A stretch of DNA of 25,357 bases from Thermoanaerobaculales bacterium. GTDB lineage: Bacteria; Acidobacteriota; Thermoanaerobaculia; Thermoanaerobaculales; Sulfomarinibacteraceae. Shown piece after piece: positions 23,812 through 25,357 of the stretch. The notes beneath the pieces are model-generated. The model searched no databases and had not been told where the DNA came from. It saw nothing but the letters and a program-made list of their open reading frames with translations. Each line of letters opens with the position of its first letter. Positions within the stretch are counted from its first letter, which is position 1. The position numbers and the translations under genes were made by a program. The DNA lies in contig JALOKS010000005.1 of the NCBI GenBank assembly GCA_025456385.1, forward strand, positions 1 through 25,357, written 5' to 3'.

Positions 23812-24597
23812 ATGGGCCAGGCCGTGTGGGGCGCCGATCCGGAGTTCTTCGGCCCCCGGCACGCCCACCGCGAGGCCCGCATCCTCAGCCGCCTGCGCCG
23901 GGTCGCGCCGGCTCCGGGGCTGCACCTCGAGTGCGCTGCCGGCGTGGGCTCGCTGTCGCTCGCCCTCGCCCGGGAGGGGCGGACGGTGGTCGCGGCCGAC
24001 ACCTCGGCCCGCTCCCTGGCCGTGCTCGCGCGGCGCGCTGCCGCCGCCGGGGCGGGCCGCCGGGTGCTGCCCGTCGTCGCCGATGTCACCCGCCTGCCCT
24101 TCGCCGCCGGGACCTTCGCCAGCGCCACCACCGCGGAGACCCTGGAGCACGTCGCCGAGGACGGCCTCGCCGCGCTCGAGCTCGCGCGCGTGCTGGTCGG
24201 CGGTGGGTGGCTGGTCGGCACGGTGCCGGCCGGACCCTCGCAGTGGTCGGTCTGGGACGACTGGGCGGGCCACCTCCGGCGCTACACACGGCAGGAGATG
24301 GAGCAGCTGCTGCGGAGCGCCGGGCTCCGCCCCGAGGTCACGGTCTGGGGTTGGCCGCTGCTGCGGGTCTACGACCGTGTGTTTCTCATGCGCGTGAACC
24401 GCCGCCGCCTCGACCACGCCGGCGGCGTGGGCGACGACCCGACGCTGCGGGCGGTGGCCGGCCTCGGCCGCCGCCGGCTGCTGGTCGCGCTGGTGCGGTC
24501 GCTCTTCGCCCTCGACCGACTCTTCGACGGCGTCCCCTGCGGCGTCGCCCTCGAGTTCGCGGCGGCGAAGCCGACGCCCGCCGAGCCGCGGCCGTGA
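23812..24597 (+). CDS. Class I SAM-dependent methyltransferase
   Basis: A 261-residue cytosolic methyltransferase of the Rossmann-like class I fold. Motif I is LHLECAAGVGSLSLALA (about 37-53); the acidic residue binding the SAM ribose is in VVAADTSARSL. Motif III/IV is VVADVTRLPFAAGTFASATTAETLEHV, followed by LELARVLVGGGWLVGTVP, in the style of Methyltransf_11 proteins. DDWAGHLRRYT with the later MEQLLRSAGL resembles methyltransferases acting on quinones, lipids or small metabolites, but the substrate is not readable. The gene is divergent from rnd and convergent with the DUF302 gene, with a single base between stops. Confidence 0.88.
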   Translation: MGQAVWGADPEFFGPRHAHREARILSRLRRVAPAPGLHLECAAGVGSLSLALAREGRTVVAADTSARSLAVLARRAAAAGAGRRVLPVVADVTRLPFAAGTFASATTAETLEHVAEDGLAALELARVLVGGGWLVGTVPAGPSQWSVWDDWAGHLRRYTRQEMEQLLRSAGLRPEVTVWGWPLLRVYDRVFLMRVNRRRLDHAGGVGDDPTLRAVAGLGRRRLLVALVRSLFALDRLFDGVPCGVALEFAAAKPTPAEPRP

Positions 24598-24598
24598 A

Positions 24599-25081
24599 TC
24601 AGGCGAGGACCTCGGACAGGAAGCGCTCCTCGGCCGCCGCCACCTCCCCCATCGCCGCCGCGACCTCGCCCGAGAACATCCTCGCCATCAAGGGGATGTT
24701 CATCTTGGCGAGCCACACGCCGCCGTCCTCGAGCTCGTAGACCGCCCACGAGCAGGGCATGATCGCCGCCATCTGCGGCGAGTCGGACAGCACCCGCCTC
24801 GCGAGCGCGGGCTTGCAGACGAAGAACAGCCGGATGCGGCGGATGCCGTCCGGCGTCTGGCCCTTCGCGGCGAGCTTGGCGTGCATGTCGAGGCTCGGCA
24901 TGGGGAAGCTCCAGCCGTCGCCGGCGGGCACCACGCGCTCGATCCGCTCGCAGGTCTCCTCGAAGGACGCCGCACTGCGTCCCGCCACGACCATCTTCGT
25001 GCGCATCAGCCTCACGGCGAAAGCCGCCGCCGCGGCCGCCCCCAGCACGACTCCGGCCACCAGGATCACCGCCGCCGTCAT
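24599..25081 (-). CDS. DUF302-family protein with N-terminal membrane anchor
   Basis: A 160-residue protein. Residues 3-25 (AAVILVAGVVLGAAAAAAFAVRL) form a membrane anchor or uncleaved signal, followed by a DUF302-like domain: SFEETCERIERVVPAGDGWSFP near 40, a variable middle, and KPALARRVLSDSPQMAAIMPCSWAVYELEDGGVWLAKMNI near 85-125. The segment MPCSWAVYE..GGVWLAKMN is the family's conserved core; function is not established. I chose the ATG at 25081, which has GGAGGAGGG 3 nt upstream, over one at 25117. A strong promoter lies upstream. Confidence 0.85.
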   Translation of the reverse strand: MTAAVILVAGVVLGAAAAAAFAVRLMRTKMVVAGRSAASFEETCERIERVVPAGDGWSFPMPSLDMHAKLAAKGQTPDGIRRIRLFFVCKPALARRVLSDSPQMAAIMPCSWAVYELEDGGVWLAKMNIPLMARMFSGEVAAAMGEVAAAEERFLSEVLA

Positions 25082-25126
25082 GAGCCCTCCTCCGGCGCTC
25101 GGGCGCCATATCTTCACTGAATAACC

Positions 25127-25154
25127 ATTATAGAAATTTCTTAATCAATGGCAA
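25127..25154 (-). promoter_or_regulatory. Sigma70-type promoter of the DUF302 gene
   Basis: On the minus strand TTGCCA (25154-25149, five of six consensus bases) is separated by 16 nt from a perfect TATAAT (25132-25127). The start is expected near 25120, giving a leader of about 38 nt that contains the GGAGGAGGG ribosome-binding site. It is the most AT-rich stretch at this end of the window. Confidence 0.75.
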
Positions 25155-25196
25155 GCCCCCAGCGCGGCATCGGCACACGGGTCAGGGCCGCAGTGC

Positions 25197-25357
25197 TCAC
25201 CGCGGACCCGCGTGGCCCTGCCGCTGCCACCAGGCGACGACGGCCCCGGCGACCGCCTGCGGCCGCTCCATGGGCGCGAAGTGGCTGCAGCCCGCGAGCT
25301 CGACGACCGTCGCCGACGGCAGCTCGCGGCCGAGACGGTCGGCGGCGGCCTTAAGGA
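25197..25357 (-). CDS. Alpha/beta hydrolase, C-terminal fragment (5' end cut by window)
   Basis: Only the last 52 or so residues are in the window, entering from the right edge and ending at the TGA at 25199-25197. The fragment reads ...LPSATVVELAGCSHFAPMERPQAVAGAVVAWW..., in which the His of GCSHFAPMERP is in the position of the catalytic His of alpha/beta-hydrolase-fold enzymes, followed by the usual terminal helix. The nucleophile and acid residues lie outside the window, so the substrate cannot be inferred. Confidence 0.75.
   Translation of the reverse strand, partial: LKAAADRLGRELPSATVVELAGCSHFAPMERPQAVAGAVVAWWQRQGHAGPR

Overview
The window is a GC-rich, tightly packed piece of a bacterial chromosome. 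It carries 21 protein-coding genes, the first and last cut by the window edges. I found no tRNA, rRNA, insertion sequence, prophage or CRISPR. The genes describe a Gram-negative (diderm) bacterium: lipid A synthesis (lpxD, fabZ, lpxA), outer-membrane assembly (bamA, skp), lipoprotein export (a LolC/E-type permease and LolD), an OmpW-like barrel and a MurA-type peptidoglycan enzyme. High GC, a ClpC-type unfoldase in a diderm, one LolC/E protein and short tandem heptamer repeats would suit an Acidobacteriota genome (for example Thermoanaerobaculia). That placement is inference, not proof.

Positions 1-3103 (minus strand) hold a three-gene operon: a GNAT acetyltransferase, a MocR-type GntR/aminotransferase regulator, and a stand-alone aminotransferase closely resembling the regulator's own C-terminal half. 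It starts at a consensus-like promoter embedded in repeated TTGG/CCAA half-sites. Positions 3362-5283 (plus strand) hold a divergent sirtuin, a perfect 22-bp-stem hairpin, an unrecognised 114-residue protein and an OmpW-like barrel.

Positions 5255-16638 (minus strand) form a long envelope-biogenesis cluster: lysS, lolC/E, lolD, clpC, bamA, skp, lpxD, fabZ, lpxA and a DUF167 gene. From lolC/E onward most neighbours overlap by 1-8 nt, which points to one translationally coupled operon. Its oddest member is clpC, wedged between lolD and bamA and retaining the VGF ClpP-docking tripeptide.

Positions 16724-25357 hold shorter units: an RsuA/RluB-family pseudouridine synthase gene, a CCA-adding/poly(A) polymerase-family gene flanked by two different heptamer repeats, holC divergent from murA, a polytopic membrane protein, ribonuclease D divergent from a SAM methyltransferase, a DUF302 protein and the end of an alpha/beta hydrolase.

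Two observations stand out. First, a set of genes (sirtuin, murA, methyltransferase, membrane protein, rnd, holC, cca) has a TANNNT -10 element 6-9 nt before the ATG and no Shine-Dalgarno. Several also carry a TGn extended -10. This predicts leaderless mRNAs. Second, the MurA-type enzyme has Asp in place of the catalytic Cys of its loop, the substitution known from naturally fosfomycin-insensitive MurA enzymes. I found no clear-cut wholly new system; the best leads are the promoter grammar, the clpC placement and the MocR regulatory region.
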